Part shown: one piece after another, positions 44,202 to 53,492 of the stretch
Position numbering within the stretch: the stretch's first letter is position 1
Layout: each line of letters starts with the position of its first letter
Assembly: GCF_021228795.1 (NCBI RefSeq)
Contig: NZ_CP089309.1
Coordinates: 3,717,501-3,781,500, forward strand
From: Thiocapsa bogorovii
GTDB taxonomy: Bacteria > Pseudomonadota > Gammaproteobacteria > Chromatiales > Chromatiaceae
Length of the DNA: 64,000 bases
Reading direction: 5' to 3'
Program-made: the position numbers and the translations under genes
Notes under the pieces: generated by a model
Told to the model about the DNA's origin: nothing
Database searches by the model: none
What the model saw: only the letters and a program-made list of their open reading frames with translations

Positions 44202-46251
44202 GCTGCAGCTTCTGCGTCCGATGTGGCTGCTGGCCCTGATCCCGGCGGGGATCCTGCTCGTGCTGGTGTGGCGACGGCCGAGCGGGGCGCCGATGTGGCG
44301 ACGCCTGGTCGATGCCCATCTGTTGCCGCATCTTCTGGTGGGCTCCGACCGTGCACCGCGACGCTTGCCTCTGTGGCTGTTGGGTTTCGGTTGGCTCCTG
44401 GGGACGCTGGCGCTGGCCGGGCCGGCCTGGGAGCGTGTCGCGCAGCCGGTCTACGGAACCAGTGCGGCGCGGGTCGTCCTGCTCGACCTCTCCCCGAGCA
44501 TGAACGCGGCCGACTTGCGACCATCCCGTCTCGCACGGGCCCGGTTCGACGTCATGGATCTCCTGAAGGCATCGGAGCAGGGCCAGATCGCGCTGCTTGC
44601 CTTCGGTCCGGAGCCTTTCGTGGTCTCGCCGCTGACGCGGGATGCCGCGACTATCTCGGCTCAGGTGCCCCAACTGAAGACCGACCTCATCCCGGTGCAG
44701 GGAGCGCGCGATACCGCACGGGCATTGAGTGCGGCCGGCGAGCTGCTCGCGCGGGCGTCCGTCCACAGAGGCGACATCGTCCTGGTGACCGACGGGGTCG
44801 GCGATATGGCCGCGGCCTGGCTTGCCGTGCAGGCGTTGGTGGCCGGCGGGCATCGCGTCTCGGTACTTGCGGTCGGCACCTCCGACGGCGCCCCGGTGCC
44901 CATGGCCCCGGATGGAACGCGTGGTTTCGAGCCGAACAGCGACGGTGGGGTCCGGATCGCACGCCTGCCCGAGTCCGAGCTGCGCGAGCTGGCCCGGCTC
45001 GGAAACGGCCGATACGTTGAGTCGGACGCAAGCGACGAGGACACCCGCGCACTCATGGGACTCGGCTCGATGGAGACGCAGATCACCGAGGAGCCGTCGC
45101 TCTTGTCCGATCAATGGCGCGAGGAGGGTCCTTGGCTGTTGCTCGCACTCTTGCCCTTCGCCGCCTTGGCCTTCCGGCGTGGTTGGCTGTTGTCGATCCT
45201 CGCCTGTGTCATGATCCTGCCGCCGACCCCGGGTTGGGCCTTCGAGTGGTCCGACCTTTGGTGGACGGACGATCAACAGGCCGCCCGGCAATTCGACGCC
45301 GGCGCGAACGCCGAGGCGGCCGAGCTGTTTCGGGACCCGGCGTGGCGTGCCGCCGCCAGCTATCGGGCCGGCGACTACGAGCGCGCGCTCTCGGCCTTGT
45401 CAGACGCGCCGGATCCGGATGCGGACTACAATCGCGGCAACGCACTCGCACGCCTCGGGCGGATTGACGAGGCCATCGCCGCCTATGAGCGTGTGCTGGA
45501 GCGCGATGCAGACCATGCGGATGCGCGTTACAACCTGGAGTTGCTCGAGGCGCTGCGGGACCAACCGCCCGAATCGTCCGAGGGCGGCGACTCGGGCGAG
45601 AGCCAAGGCGATGAACAAGGGAAGGGCGAAAGCGAGAGCGCCGACGGTGACGCCGCAAGCGACGCGCAGAGCCCCTCGGGCGGCAGCGGAGATCCAGCCG
45701 ACGCGCCCGGCAGTGGCGACACACAGGCGGACGCGGCCGAAAGCCCGGAGGGCTCGGGCGAGCAGACGGGTGAGGGCAAAGAAGGCGCCGAGCCGACATC
45801 CGAACCCTCGTCCGAGACAGCGTCCGATTCGGCCGAGCACGGCGGCTCGGATGCCGCGGCCGAGCCAGTTGCCGACGCGTCCTCCGATCAGGCATCGGGG
45901 AGCCGATCCGAGACCGGACCCCCGCCGAGCGGCAAAACCGGGCCGACCGGCGACCCGGGCGACATCGGTCCGGACGACGTCGCCGAGACCGAGGATGTCA
46001 TGCTGCCGGAGGATGCGTCCGACGGATCGGCGCAGCACCCGGACGGGACATCGGATCCGAATACCGAAGAACCTGCGCCCTCGGAGAGTGCCCTATCGGA
46101 TAGCTCCCTGTCGGAAGCGCCGAGCCCGGAGGCTCTGGAACGCGAGCAGGCGATGGAGGCGCAGCTGCGCCGAGTCCCGGACGACCCGGGCGGTTTGCTG
46201 CGACAGCGGTTTCTCCTGCAGCATCTGCGCCGCGAAGGGCGCTTGCCCTGA
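44191..46251 (+). CDS. BatB/BatC-type fused VWA and TPR membrane protein
   Basis: A 686-residue protein from GTG 44191. N-terminal membrane spans flank a VWA domain with MIDAS LLDLSPSMNAADLRPSR and IVLVTDGVGDMAAAW (about 90-290). Further membrane spans lie at about 305-345. Then comes a TPR unit, DADYNRGNALARLGRIDEAI to ADHADARYNLELLEALRDQ (about 405-460). A 190-residue acidic Ser/Gly/Glu/Asp-rich tail follows, almost certainly disordered, and ends in a basic LLRQRFLLQHLRREGRLP. BatB and BatC are separate genes in many species but joined here. Confidence 0.88.
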   Translation: MWSELQLLRPMWLLALIPAGILLVLVWRRPSGAPMWRRLVDAHLLPHLLVGSDRAPRRLPLWLLGFGWLLGTLALAGPAWERVAQPVYGTSAARVVLLDLSPSMNAADLRPSRLARARFDVMDLLKASEQGQIALLAFGPEPFVVSPLTRDAATISAQVPQLKTDLIPVQGARDTARALSAAGELLARASVHRGDIVLVTDGVGDMAAAWLAVQALVAGGHRVSVLAVGTSDGAPVPMAPDGTRGFEPNSDGGVRIARLPESELRELARLGNGRYVESDASDEDTRALMGLGSMETQITEEPSLLSDQWREEGPWLLLALLPFAALAFRRGWLLSILACVMILPPTPGWAFEWSDLWWTDDQQAARQFDAGANAEAAELFRDPAWRAAASYRAGDYERALSALSDAPDPDADYNRGNALARLGRIDEAIAAYERVLERDADHADARYNLELLEALRDQPPESSEGGDSGESQGDEQGKGESESADGDAASDAQSPSGGSGDPADAPGSGDTQADAAESPEGSGEQTGEGKEGAEPTSEPSSETASDSAEHGGSDAAAEPVADASSDQASGSRSETGPPPSGKTGPTGDPGDIGPDDVAETEDVMLPEDASDGSAQHPDGTSDPNTEEPAPSESALSDSSLSEAPSPEALEREQAMEAQLRRVPDDPGGLLRQRFLLQHLRREGRLP

Positions 46252-46259
46252 GCCGCGCC

Positions 46260-48290
46260 ATGCGCGACATGGCCTCATTGGAACGCATGCGTCGACCTGG
46301 ATTCTGGATGGATGACTTGATTCGACTCGACCCGACCTGTTCTCGAGGAGCGCGGCGCACCACGGGCAAGCGGTCCCGCCGTCCGCTGCACGCCGTCCTG
46401 CTCCCGATGCTCTGCGCCATCACGGTATTCGCGGCCTCGGTGTGTGTTGGCCTGATGGTCGTCACCCCGGCGCTGGCACAAGGAGCACTCCTCGACGGGG
46501 TTAGCGCCGAGATCGATCGCGACCGCATCGCCGCGAACGAGACCCTGATCCTGCAGCTGTTCGGTGACGGTCGACTCTCCGGAGAGCCCGAGCTCCAAGT
46601 GCTGGAAGAGGATTTCGACATCCTGAGTCGCAGCCAGAGCGAGCGCATGAGCGTTCTGAACGGGTCCGTGTCCCACACGCGCGAATGGCGCATCGAGCTT
46701 GCCCCCAAGCGAACGGGTCGGCTGGAGATCCCCGCACTGGCGTGGGGCGATGCCCGCAGCGAGCCGATCACGGTCGATGTCGTGGAGGACGCCGCGGCCG
46801 ATGACCCTTCCACCGGCCCGAAGCCGATCTTCGTGCGGACCGAGACGGACGAGCAGACACCTTACGTGCAGCAGGCGTTTCACTACCGGGTTCAGGTGCT
46901 CTATCGCGAGCGCGAGGCGCCGCAGCGTGCGGTCCTCTCCGACCCGCAGGTGGAGGGGGCGACGATCGAGCGCGACGGCGAGGATCGCGCCTCGGTCGAG
47001 GTGATCGACGGCCAACGCTATCAAGTCATCGAGCGACGCTTCCTTGTGGTGCCGCTCCAAAGCGGACCTCTCGTCATTCGCGGTCCGCGACTCGAGGCGG
47101 TGATGCCGGCACCGCGGCCGGCCGGACGCAGTGCGGCCGACGAGTTCGATGCGCTGTTCGGCGCCGGACCCTTTGCCGGGCTGTCGCGGATGACGACCAG
47201 CGGACGACGGATCGTGGAGCGCTCCCCCGATCTGGAGATCCAGGTCCGCGCGCAGCCGCCCGGTTCGAGCTCTCCCTGGTTGCCGGCGGAGTCCGTCGAG
47301 ATCTCGGACGAGTGGATCCCATCGTCGCCGCGATTCCAGGTCGGCGAGCCGGTGACACGTGTCCTCACGGCCACTGCGCGCGGAGCCACTGCGGCCCAGT
47401 TACCGCCGCTCGCGCTGGATCCGCCGGACGGTGCGCAGATCTACCCCGGTCAAACCCGTGCGGAGGACCTGCCCGGTGTCGGTGCGCCTGTCGGAATCAG
47501 AAGCATCGAGGTGGCCTTGGTGCCGACCCGCGCCGGGCGCGTGACCCTTCCCGAGGTCCGTGTTCCCTGGTGGGATACGCGCGAGGATCGTGAGCGGGTG
47601 GCGATCGTGCCTGCTCGGACCCTGGAGGTGGCCGAAGCGCCCGCCGGGGCCGCGGGCGGCGGGAAGACCCAGCCATCCGAGGTCTCGGGCGAGCCGGAGT
47701 CGGAGGATGCGGCCGCGGTTCCGGATCGCGTCGACGAGGCCGCCGAGCCGCGCGAATCGGGCACAGGCCCGTCCGCGGCGGAGGACTGGGTGCGCCGGGC
47801 GATCGCCGGTCCGATCGGCCTCGGGGTTTCCGCGTTCGGCCTGATCGGTCTCGGTTGGCTCGCGGCACTCGGCTGGCTCAAACGGGGATCGCGCCGTCGC
47901 GAGGACGCGGATCGGGTCGAGACCCGCGCCTCCCCGCAGGCGCTGCGCGAGGCACGCCGTCGCGTCGAGCAGGCCTGCCTGAACAACGACGCCCGCAGCG
48001 CGCGCACGGCCTTGCTGGATTGGGGGCGGGTCCGCTGGGGCGGGGAGGCTCCGGCGGGGCTCGGTGCCTTGGCCTTGCGGCTGGACGATGCCGCGGCGGC
48101 CGAGACGCTGGCGCAACTCGACCGAGCCCTCTATGCGGGCACCGGTGGCGCAGCGGCTGGACCGGCTGGAGCGGCATGGGACGGGATCGGTGCCTGGCAG
48201 ATCCTCAAGCCGCGTCTATCCGGCGACGGGGCGGATGCCGCGTCGGATCGCTCCGCGGACCTGCCCGAGTTGTATCCGCGTCGGATCTGA
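46260..48290 (+). CDS. BatD-like protein
   Basis: A 676-residue protein with a late signal/anchor at about 48-75 (VLLPMLCAITVFAASVCVGL then MVVTPALAQ). The true start may be one of the internal ATGs, for example MDDLIRLD. The periplasmic part has BatD beta-domains: SAEIDRDRIAANETLILQLF, TREWRIELAPKRTGRLEIPA and GRVTLPEVRVPWWDT. A second membrane span lies at about 505-530, followed by a cytoplasmic helical segment with LDRALYAG. It closes the MoxR/Bat operon. The following 300 bp (48291-48590) hold no recognisable feature. Confidence 0.87.
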   Translation: MRDMASLERMRRPGFWMDDLIRLDPTCSRGARRTTGKRSRRPLHAVLLPMLCAITVFAASVCVGLMVVTPALAQGALLDGVSAEIDRDRIAANETLILQLFGDGRLSGEPELQVLEEDFDILSRSQSERMSVLNGSVSHTREWRIELAPKRTGRLEIPALAWGDARSEPITVDVVEDAAADDPSTGPKPIFVRTETDEQTPYVQQAFHYRVQVLYREREAPQRAVLSDPQVEGATIERDGEDRASVEVIDGQRYQVIERRFLVVPLQSGPLVIRGPRLEAVMPAPRPAGRSAADEFDALFGAGPFAGLSRMTTSGRRIVERSPDLEIQVRAQPPGSSSPWLPAESVEISDEWIPSSPRFQVGEPVTRVLTATARGATAAQLPPLALDPPDGAQIYPGQTRAEDLPGVGAPVGIRSIEVALVPTRAGRVTLPEVRVPWWDTREDRERVAIVPARTLEVAEAPAGAAGGGKTQPSEVSGEPESEDAAAVPDRVDEAAEPRESGTGPSAAEDWVRRAIAGPIGLGVSAFGLIGLGWLAALGWLKRGSRRREDADRVETRASPQALREARRRVEQACLNNDARSARTALLDWGRVRWGGEAPAGLGALALRLDDAAAAETLAQLDRALYAGTGGAAAGPAGAAWDGIGAWQILKPRLSGDGADAASDRSADLPELYPRRI

Positions 48291-48590
48291 CGCGCCCCGC
48301 CCCGTCTCAGCCCGATCCCATTGGACACCCTCCTATTCGGTCGGATCCGGCACGTCGCGCGGGCGCTCGCTTTCGGATTGTCGTTCCGGATGGGAAGATA
48401 GAGCGGGCGTACGCGCGCTCGTTATTTCGGCGGCGATCGATCGCAGCCTGGCCGAGGCGTGTGCCGATCGACGCACTTCATTGCAACGGGGCAACGGCGC
48501 CGTCCGACGGACGGACGCCTCGAGCGCGGTCCGGTCGCCCCTCTCGGCGGTTGATACGCTTCATTTCATGCTGTTTTTCAAGGATAAACG

Positions 48591-49550
48591 ATGTCGCGCT
48601 TGAGCCTGATCCTGAAGGGTGGTGCCATGGGTGTCGCGGAGGTGATTCCGGGGGTGTCGGGCGGCACCATCGCTTTCATCACCGGCATCTACGAGCGTCT
48701 GCTCGATGCCGTGAAGGCGTTCGGTCCGGGACTGATCGGCGTGCATCGCCGCGATGGGCTCGACGGTGTCTGGCGGGCGGTCGACGGGGGCTTTCTGGCG
48801 CTCCTGCTCGCCGGCATGGCGATGGGCGTGCTGGTCGGCGTCTTCGGCGTCTCCTGGATGCTCGAGCATTACCCGCCGCTGATCTGGGCCTTCTTCTTCG
48901 GGCTGATCCTGGCCTCGATCCTCTTTATGGCTCGGCGCATCGGGCAATGGCGCGCCGGCGAGTTGGGGGTCTTCGTCCTCGGGGCGATCCTGGCCTACGG
49001 GATCACCACCCTCACGCCCGCGAGCGGCAACGAGGCGCTCTGGTTCGTCTTTCTTTGCGGTGCCATCGCCATCTCGGCACTGATGCTGCCGGGCGTCTCC
49101 GGGAGCTTCATGCTCCTGGTGCTCGGGATGTATCAATTCATCATCCAGGACACTCTCAAGGGGTTGCTGGTCGACTTCTCCCTGGAGAAGCTCCTTGTCC
49201 TGAGTGTCTTCGCCCTGGGCTGTCTGACCGGGATGATGACCATGTCGCGCCTGCTCTCCTGGACCTTCAAGCGCTACAGAAGCCTCACACTCGCTATCCT
49301 GACCGGTTTCCTGGTCGGCTCGCTCAACAAGGTCTATCCCTGGCGCAACGCCGCGGACTGGCTGCGGGACGGCTCGGGTCAGGTCGTGATGGCAGCCGAC
49401 GGGCTCACGCCCGAGAAGATCCTCTCCGAGGTCAACGTCCTGCCCTCCGGCTACGAAGGGGACCCCCTGGTCCTCGGCGCGATCTTGACCTGCGTGCTGG
49501 GTTTCCTCCTCGTCTACGCGTTCGACCGCTTCGGACCGCGAACGGACTGA
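48591..49550 (+). CDS. popT: DUF368 membrane protein, undecaprenyl-phosphate translocase PopT-like
   Basis: A 319-residue polytopic membrane protein with about nine spans and the duplicated DUF368 motifs EVIPGVSGGTIAFITGIYE (about 17-35) and LPGVSGSFMLLVLGMYQF (about 164-181). Recent work assigns the family to recycling of the lipid carrier undecaprenyl phosphate across the inner membrane. The symbol follows that assignment and is by homology only. The gene is monocistronic, with a weak hairpin (49584-49603) and a dispersed repeat downstream. ATG 48591 follows AAGGATAAACG. Confidence 0.88.
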   Translation: MSRLSLILKGGAMGVAEVIPGVSGGTIAFITGIYERLLDAVKAFGPGLIGVHRRDGLDGVWRAVDGGFLALLLAGMAMGVLVGVFGVSWMLEHYPPLIWAFFFGLILASILFMARRIGQWRAGELGVFVLGAILAYGITTLTPASGNEALWFVFLCGAIAISALMLPGVSGSFMLLVLGMYQFIIQDTLKGLLVDFSLEKLLVLSVFALGCLTGMMTMSRLLSWTFKRYRSLTLAILTGFLVGSLNKVYPWRNAADWLRDGSGQVVMAADGLTPEKILSEVNVLPSGYEGDPLVLGAILTCVLGFLLVYAFDRFGPRTD

Positions 49551-49583
49551 GGCGGTCTCGGCGCGGCCAAGTGACGAGTCGGA

Positions 49584-49603
49584 AACAAGGTGAAAACCTT
49601 GTT
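49584..49603. terminator. Small hairpin downstream of popT
   Basis: Perfect 8-bp stem AACAAGGT-GAAA-ACCTTGTT, 34 bp past the popT stop. It ends in GTT but lacks a long T-run, so termination would be weak. Confidence 0.4.
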
Positions 49604-49607
49604 GAAC

Positions 49608-49725
49608 CGTAGGATGGGTAGAGCAACCGCGAAACCCATCCAGCCCGCGCCAACGGCATCGGACCGAAACCCGGCGACGCGGCGGTTTGGAGGATGGGTG
49701 TCGCTGACGCTCTACCTATCCTACG
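49608..49725. repeat. Second dispersed repeat type (GTAGGATGGG family)
   Basis: Outer arms CGTAGGATGGGTAGAGC and GCTCTACCTATCCTACG are inverted. An internal CCGAAACCCGGCGACGCGG leads to GGATGGGTGTCGCTGACGC. Positions 49650-49725 match 58533-58603 closely. This GTAGGATGGG/AACCCATCC repeat type is widespread in bacterial genomes. Here the right end supplies the stop codon (TAG, minus strand) of the CysB-like regulator. Confidence 0.75.
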
Positions 49726-50641
49726 AGTCGATGGCCTCGCCGATCGTCGTCGGGGTGATTTGGGGTGCGAGGACGCTTAGGAAGTTGAAGACATGGCGCG
49801 GGGGAGAGGCCCGGCGCGGCAGCACCAGGTCGGTGGTCAGGGGCCGGAACAGATGGTTCACGTCCAGCCCGATAAGCTCGGGGTAGTCGTCGGCGGAGAA
49901 GGCGGATTCCGCCACGATGGCGATACCGAACTTGCTGTTCACGAACTGCAGGATCATGTGACTGCTTGCGAAGGAGATGTTGACCGGGGAGTGAAGTCCC
50001 GCGCCGGCAAACGCCTCGTCGATGACAAAGCGCGATTGCGCGGCGTTATCGTAGGAGCCCACCGAATAGTGCGCGAGATCCTCCAGCCCGACCGTCGGCA
50101 ACCCCGCCAAAGGATGATCCCGCGGCACCACCAAGAGCAGCCGCCACTCCTCGATTGGAAAATAGAGCAGGTCCGGATCCTGATCCGGCGCCTCCGCCAG
50201 CAGTCCCAGATCGGCTTGGCCGATGCGCAGCATGGCCGTCGCCTGAAGGGTGTTTTCCTCCGAGACGTCCACCTCGATCCTCGGCATCATCTCGCGAAAG
50301 TCGACCATCGCATGATGCAGCAGGTTGTGCGCGGCGTGCCGATTGGCCACCACCTTCAGACAATCGTGCCGATCGGTCGCGAGCGAGCGGCCGATCTCGT
50401 GGATCCGACGCACGTCGATCAGCACGCGCGCGACGATCTCGGCGATCTCCATCCCGGCACGGGTCAGACCGACCAAGCGCTTTCCTTCGTGGAGGAAGAG
50501 CTCAACACCCAGCTCGTCGGCCAGCTCGATGAGCTGGCGGCTCACGCCGGGCTGGGAGGTGTAGAGCCTCTTGGCGGCGGCCGAGATGTTGAAATCCTGC
50601 TCGATGACCTCGTGAAAATACTCTAATTGCCTCAATTTCAA
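49721..50641 (-). CDS. CysB/Cbl-like LysR-family regulator
   Basis: A 306-residue regulator from TTG 50641. The N-terminus (read with Met) is MKLRQLEYFHEVIEQDFNIS then AAAKRLYTSQPGVSRQLIEL, the CysB/Cbl type helix-turn-helix. The effector domain has IGQADLGLLAEAPDQDPDL and VVPRDHPLAGL. CysB-type proteins control sulfur assimilation genes; the target here is unknown. An IS256-family element lies 106 bp upstream, so its promoter region and the ancestral spacing to the next gene have been changed. No better start codon fits the family N-terminus. Confidence 0.85.
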   Translation of the reverse strand: MKLRQLEYFHEVIEQDFNISAAAKRLYTSQPGVSRQLIELADELGVELFLHEGKRLVGLTRAGMEIAEIVARVLIDVRRIHEIGRSLATDRHDCLKVVANRHAAHNLLHHAMVDFREMMPRIEVDVSEENTLQATAMLRIGQADLGLLAEAPDQDPDLLYFPIEEWRLLLVVPRDHPLAGLPTVGLEDLAHYSVGSYDNAAQSRFVIDEAFAGAGLHSPVNISFASSHMILQFVNSKFGIAIVAESAFSADDYPELIGLDVNHLFRPLTTDLVLPRRASPPRHVFNFLSVLAPQITPTTIGEAIDS

Positions 50642-50747
50642 TGCTTTACGCGCCTGTTGTGCAGGGCGTCCAGCCCAGTGCCTTACGCAATGCCTTTCGG
50701 GTATATAAGCATAGCCTAAAGGTATTTCACCTGCGAACGGGCGCGCT

Positions 50748-52205
50748 GAGCTATGCTCGATTCTGGTGTATGAGCGGGGACTGATAGAGCTTGAGCAGGC
50801 GGCGCACCGTTGCTGACAATGTGGTTGTCGAGACCCAAAGCAGCAACGAGAGAGGTGCGCCATGAGCGACGATACGAGTACGGGGGCCCGCCGTGCAAGA
50901 GGGGATCGGGGCGAGGTGCTGGCCGAGCTGGGCCTGCCGCTGGAGGAGCTGGTGCGCCGCGGGGCGCGCGACATCCTGCAGCGGGCCATCGAGGCGGAGG
51001 TGGAGCAGCTGCTCGAGGAGTTTGCCGGGGTGTCGCTGATGGACGGACGCCGGGCGGTGGTGCGCAACGGTTATCTGCCGGCGCGCGAGATCCTCACCAC
51101 GGTGGGTCCGGTGGAGGTGCAGGTGCCTAAGGTACGCGACCGCTCCGGGGCCGGGGTGAAGTTCAACTCCGCGCTGGCCCCGCCGTACGTGCGCCGCAGT
51201 GCTCGGGTCGCCGCGGCGCTGCCGTGGCTCTATCTGAAGGGGATCTCCAGCGGCGACCTCGGGGAGGCGTTGGAGGTGCTGGTGGGAGAGGACGCCAAAG
51301 GGCTCTCCGCGGCGGCTCTGGGCCGGCTCAAGGCCGCGTGGGCCGAGGAGTACAAGGACTGGACCCAGCGCAGCCTCGAAGGCCGGCAGTACGCCTACTG
51401 GTGGGTCGACGGCATCTACACGACACTGCGCGAGAGCGACGATCCCAAGCTCTGCCTGCTGGTGATCATCGGGGTGCGGCCCGACGGCACCAAGGAGTGG
51501 GTCGCCATCGTCGACGGGTTGCGTGAATCCACCGAATCCTGGCTCGATGTGCTGCGCGATCTGAAGGCACGTGGTCTGCAGACGGGTCCGCGCTTGGCCG
51601 TCGGCGACGGGGCGCTGGGGTTCTGGGGTGCGCTTGAGCAGGTCTACCCCGAGACCGCGCATCAGCGCTGCTGGTTCCACAAGATGGGCAACGTGCTCAA
51701 TGCCTTGCCCAAGTCGTTGCAAGGCAAGGCGAAGGCGGATCTGCAGGCGATCTGGATGGCGCCGACCCGCAAGCAGGCCGACCAAGCCTTTAAGCGCTTC
51801 ATCAACCGCTATGGGGCCAAATATCCCAAGGCCACCGAGAAGCTCGAGAAGGACCGCGAGGCCCTGCTCGCCTTCTTCGCCTTCCCGGCCGAGCACTGGG
51901 TGCACCTGCGCACCACCAACCCCATCGAGTCGACCTTCGCCACCGTGCGCCATCGCACCGGCCGGACCAAGAACTGCGTCACCCGCGCGACCTTCCTCGG
52001 CCTGGCCTTCAAGATGAGCGAAGAGGCCGCCAAGACCTGGCGGCGCATCCGTGCCCCCGAGAAAGTGGCCGAACTGCTCGGCGGGACACGTTACGAAGAC
52101 GGGATTCCGGTGTCCGACGACCCACCGGAGACCCAAGAGGAGCAACGGGAAGCCGCCTGATCAAACTCTGGCCCTATGGTCATACACCAGATTTGACAAT
52201 AGCTC
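50748..52205 (+). mobile_element. IS256-family insertion sequence, complete, with 9-bp target duplication
   Basis: A 1458-bp element. Terminal inverted repeats of 26 bp start GAGCTATGCTCGATTCTGG (left) and, on the other strand, GAGCTATTGTCAAATCTGG (right), both continuing TGTATGA, with 22 of 26 positions identical. Direct repeats GGGCGCGCT flank it at 50739-50747 and 52206-52214. It separates the CysB-like regulator from the surface-protein operon. One transposase gene is inside. Confidence 0.9.
50862..52160 (+). CDS. IS256-family (mutator-type) transposase
   Basis: A 432-residue transposase with DDE residues in YWWVDGIYTTLRESD, LAVGDGALGFWGAL and TTNPIESTFATVRHRT. The family's QRCWFHKMGNVLNALPK motif follows the second aspartate. 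Length is full and no internal stop is seen, so it is probably functional. It is transcribed toward the downstream surface operon and could drive or alter its expression. Confidence 0.94.
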   Translation: MSDDTSTGARRARGDRGEVLAELGLPLEELVRRGARDILQRAIEAEVEQLLEEFAGVSLMDGRRAVVRNGYLPAREILTTVGPVEVQVPKVRDRSGAGVKFNSALAPPYVRRSARVAAALPWLYLKGISSGDLGEALEVLVGEDAKGLSAAALGRLKAAWAEEYKDWTQRSLEGRQYAYWWVDGIYTTLRESDDPKLCLLVIIGVRPDGTKEWVAIVDGLRESTESWLDVLRDLKARGLQTGPRLAVGDGALGFWGALEQVYPETAHQRCWFHKMGNVLNALPKSLQGKAKADLQAIWMAPTRKQADQAFKRFINRYGAKYPKATEKLEKDREALLAFFAFPAEHWVHLRTTNPIESTFATVRHRTGRTKNCVTRATFLGLAFKMSEEAAKTWRRIRAPEKVAELLGGTRYEDGIPVSDDPPETQEEQREAA

Positions 52206-52417
52206 GGGCGCGCTCCATACTCCTGCCGTGGGAAGCGAGCAAGGGATCCACCGCCCAGCCGCCGCACCGAGGGCCTCGGCCCGCGCCGGCGCGATGCGGG
52301 CCAGGGTCACCGGACGACCGCAGTCCGGCCAGGGACGCCCGAGTGTCCGACCGGTCAGGCCCTCGCTGATTCTCCGAGGCAGGTATCGACATTGACGCAC
52401 ATGACAGGGTGAACAGA

Positions 52418-52933
52418 ATGAACGCAAACAGGACGATGAAACTTTCTACGTTGGCGGCGGCGGTTGGATTCTTGGTGACGGGTGCAGCCTATGCCCTCGA
52501 TGCCAACCAGGCAGAGCAGACGGTCGGCTATGAGGTGGAAGGCTACGGCGTGATCTCGGTGAGCGCTAACGTCACGGGGCTGACCATCAGCGCGCCTTTG
52601 GTCCCTGGTGACGCGCCAGCCGATGCCACGGACACCGGTAAAACGTACTCATACTCGACTAACAAAACCGACCAAGTGATCACTGCGCAACTCAACGAGA
52701 TAATGGAGACAGGCCTCGCGCTCAAGCTCACACTGGGAACTCCAACAGGAGACGATGCAGCTGGAACGTCGGGCGGAGAACAAACGTTGGACAATGTCAC
52801 CGCGAAGACGTTGGTGACGGGCGTAGCGGGTAATGGCTCTGGAAGCATCGCTTACACCCTCAGCGCGACGACCGCAGCGGCGGTGGGTGCGACCTTGTCA
52901 AAGACAGTGACCTTCACGATCACCGACGCATGA
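52418..52933 (+). CDS. Secreted subunit-like protein 1 of the chaperone/usher-like operon
   Basis: A 171-residue exported protein. The signal peptide is at about 7-29 (MKLSTLAAAVGFLVTGAAYA), with cleavage before LDANQAEQ. The mature part is Thr/Ser/Ala/Gly-rich and predicted all-beta, with alternating strands such as YEVEGYGVISVSANVTGLTI and a final ATLSKTVTFTITDA, typical of pilin-like or coat-like beta-sandwich subunits. It has no cysteines. Starts at 52409 (GTG), 52418 and 52436 are all in frame. It is the first gene after the IS256-family element and is followed by a second small secreted protein, a chaperone-like protein and a usher-like protein. Its family is not recognised with certainty. 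Confidence 0.75.
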   Translation: MNANRTMKLSTLAAAVGFLVTGAAYALDANQAEQTVGYEVEGYGVISVSANVTGLTISAPLVPGDAPADATDTGKTYSYSTNKTDQVITAQLNEIMETGLALKLTLGTPTGDDAAGTSGGEQTLDNVTAKTLVTGVAGNGSGSIAYTLSATTAAAVGATLSKTVTFTITDA

Positions 52934-53021
52934 CGTGACCGCATGCCTGTCTGACCGGAGCGGGCTAGCGGCCTGCCCCGGTCGGGTGTCGGCGCGTCCC
53001 GCCGTCCGTAACGGAGCCATC

Positions 53022-53483
53022 ATGCGCAGTCTTCATCCCTTGGCGGTCCTACTGCTAGGCTGCCTCGCTGGCGTAACGCCGCAACTGCGCGGTGCGGACC
53101 TTCAGGTCAGCGGTAGCTGGTATCGCCAGATCGGCCCGGCGGATCTCGTCGCCGGGGCGGGCAGTGATTTCGCCTCGCCGCTTTATGCGGATCAGAATCC
53201 TAGCAGCCTTGGGGTCAGCAACACCGGCGGGGAGGGTTGGACGGTTTCTGCGCGTCTGATCACCAGCGCCCTTCCGTCAGGCGTGAGCATCGGGGTGCGG
53301 GCCGACAGTGCCAATGGCGTCGCCTGCGGCACCGAGTATCTGACCCTGAGCAGCTTCGAGCAGACCTTGTGCACCGGCATTGGGGACCGCAGCGGTATCG
53401 GTCTAGCGTTGCGGTTGCACGGGGTCTCGAACGCTCAACCTTCCGGCGGCTACGGCGCGACCGTGCAATACCGGGTTTACTGA
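53022..53483 (+). CDS. Secreted subunit-like protein 2
   Basis: A 153-residue exported protein. The signal peptide (about 1-24, MRSLHPLAVLLLGCLAGVTP) precedes a beta-rich domain: ADLQVSGSWYRQIGPADLVA, GWTVSARLITSALPSGVSIG, and a C-terminal GYGATVQYRVY. Two cysteines (ACGTEYLT and TLCTGIG) could form a disulfide. GGAG sits before ATG 53022. An in-frame extension to 52935 looks non-coding. The alternating hydrophobic C-terminal strand resembles the end of pilin subunits. No family was recognised. Confidence 0.72.
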   Translation: MRSLHPLAVLLLGCLAGVTPQLRGADLQVSGSWYRQIGPADLVAGAGSDFASPLYADQNPSSLGVSNTGGEGWTVSARLITSALPSGVSIGVRADSANGVACGTEYLTLSSFEQTLCTGIGDRSGIGLALRLHGVSNAQPSGGYGATVQYRVY

Positions 53484-53492
53484 GGACAGGTC

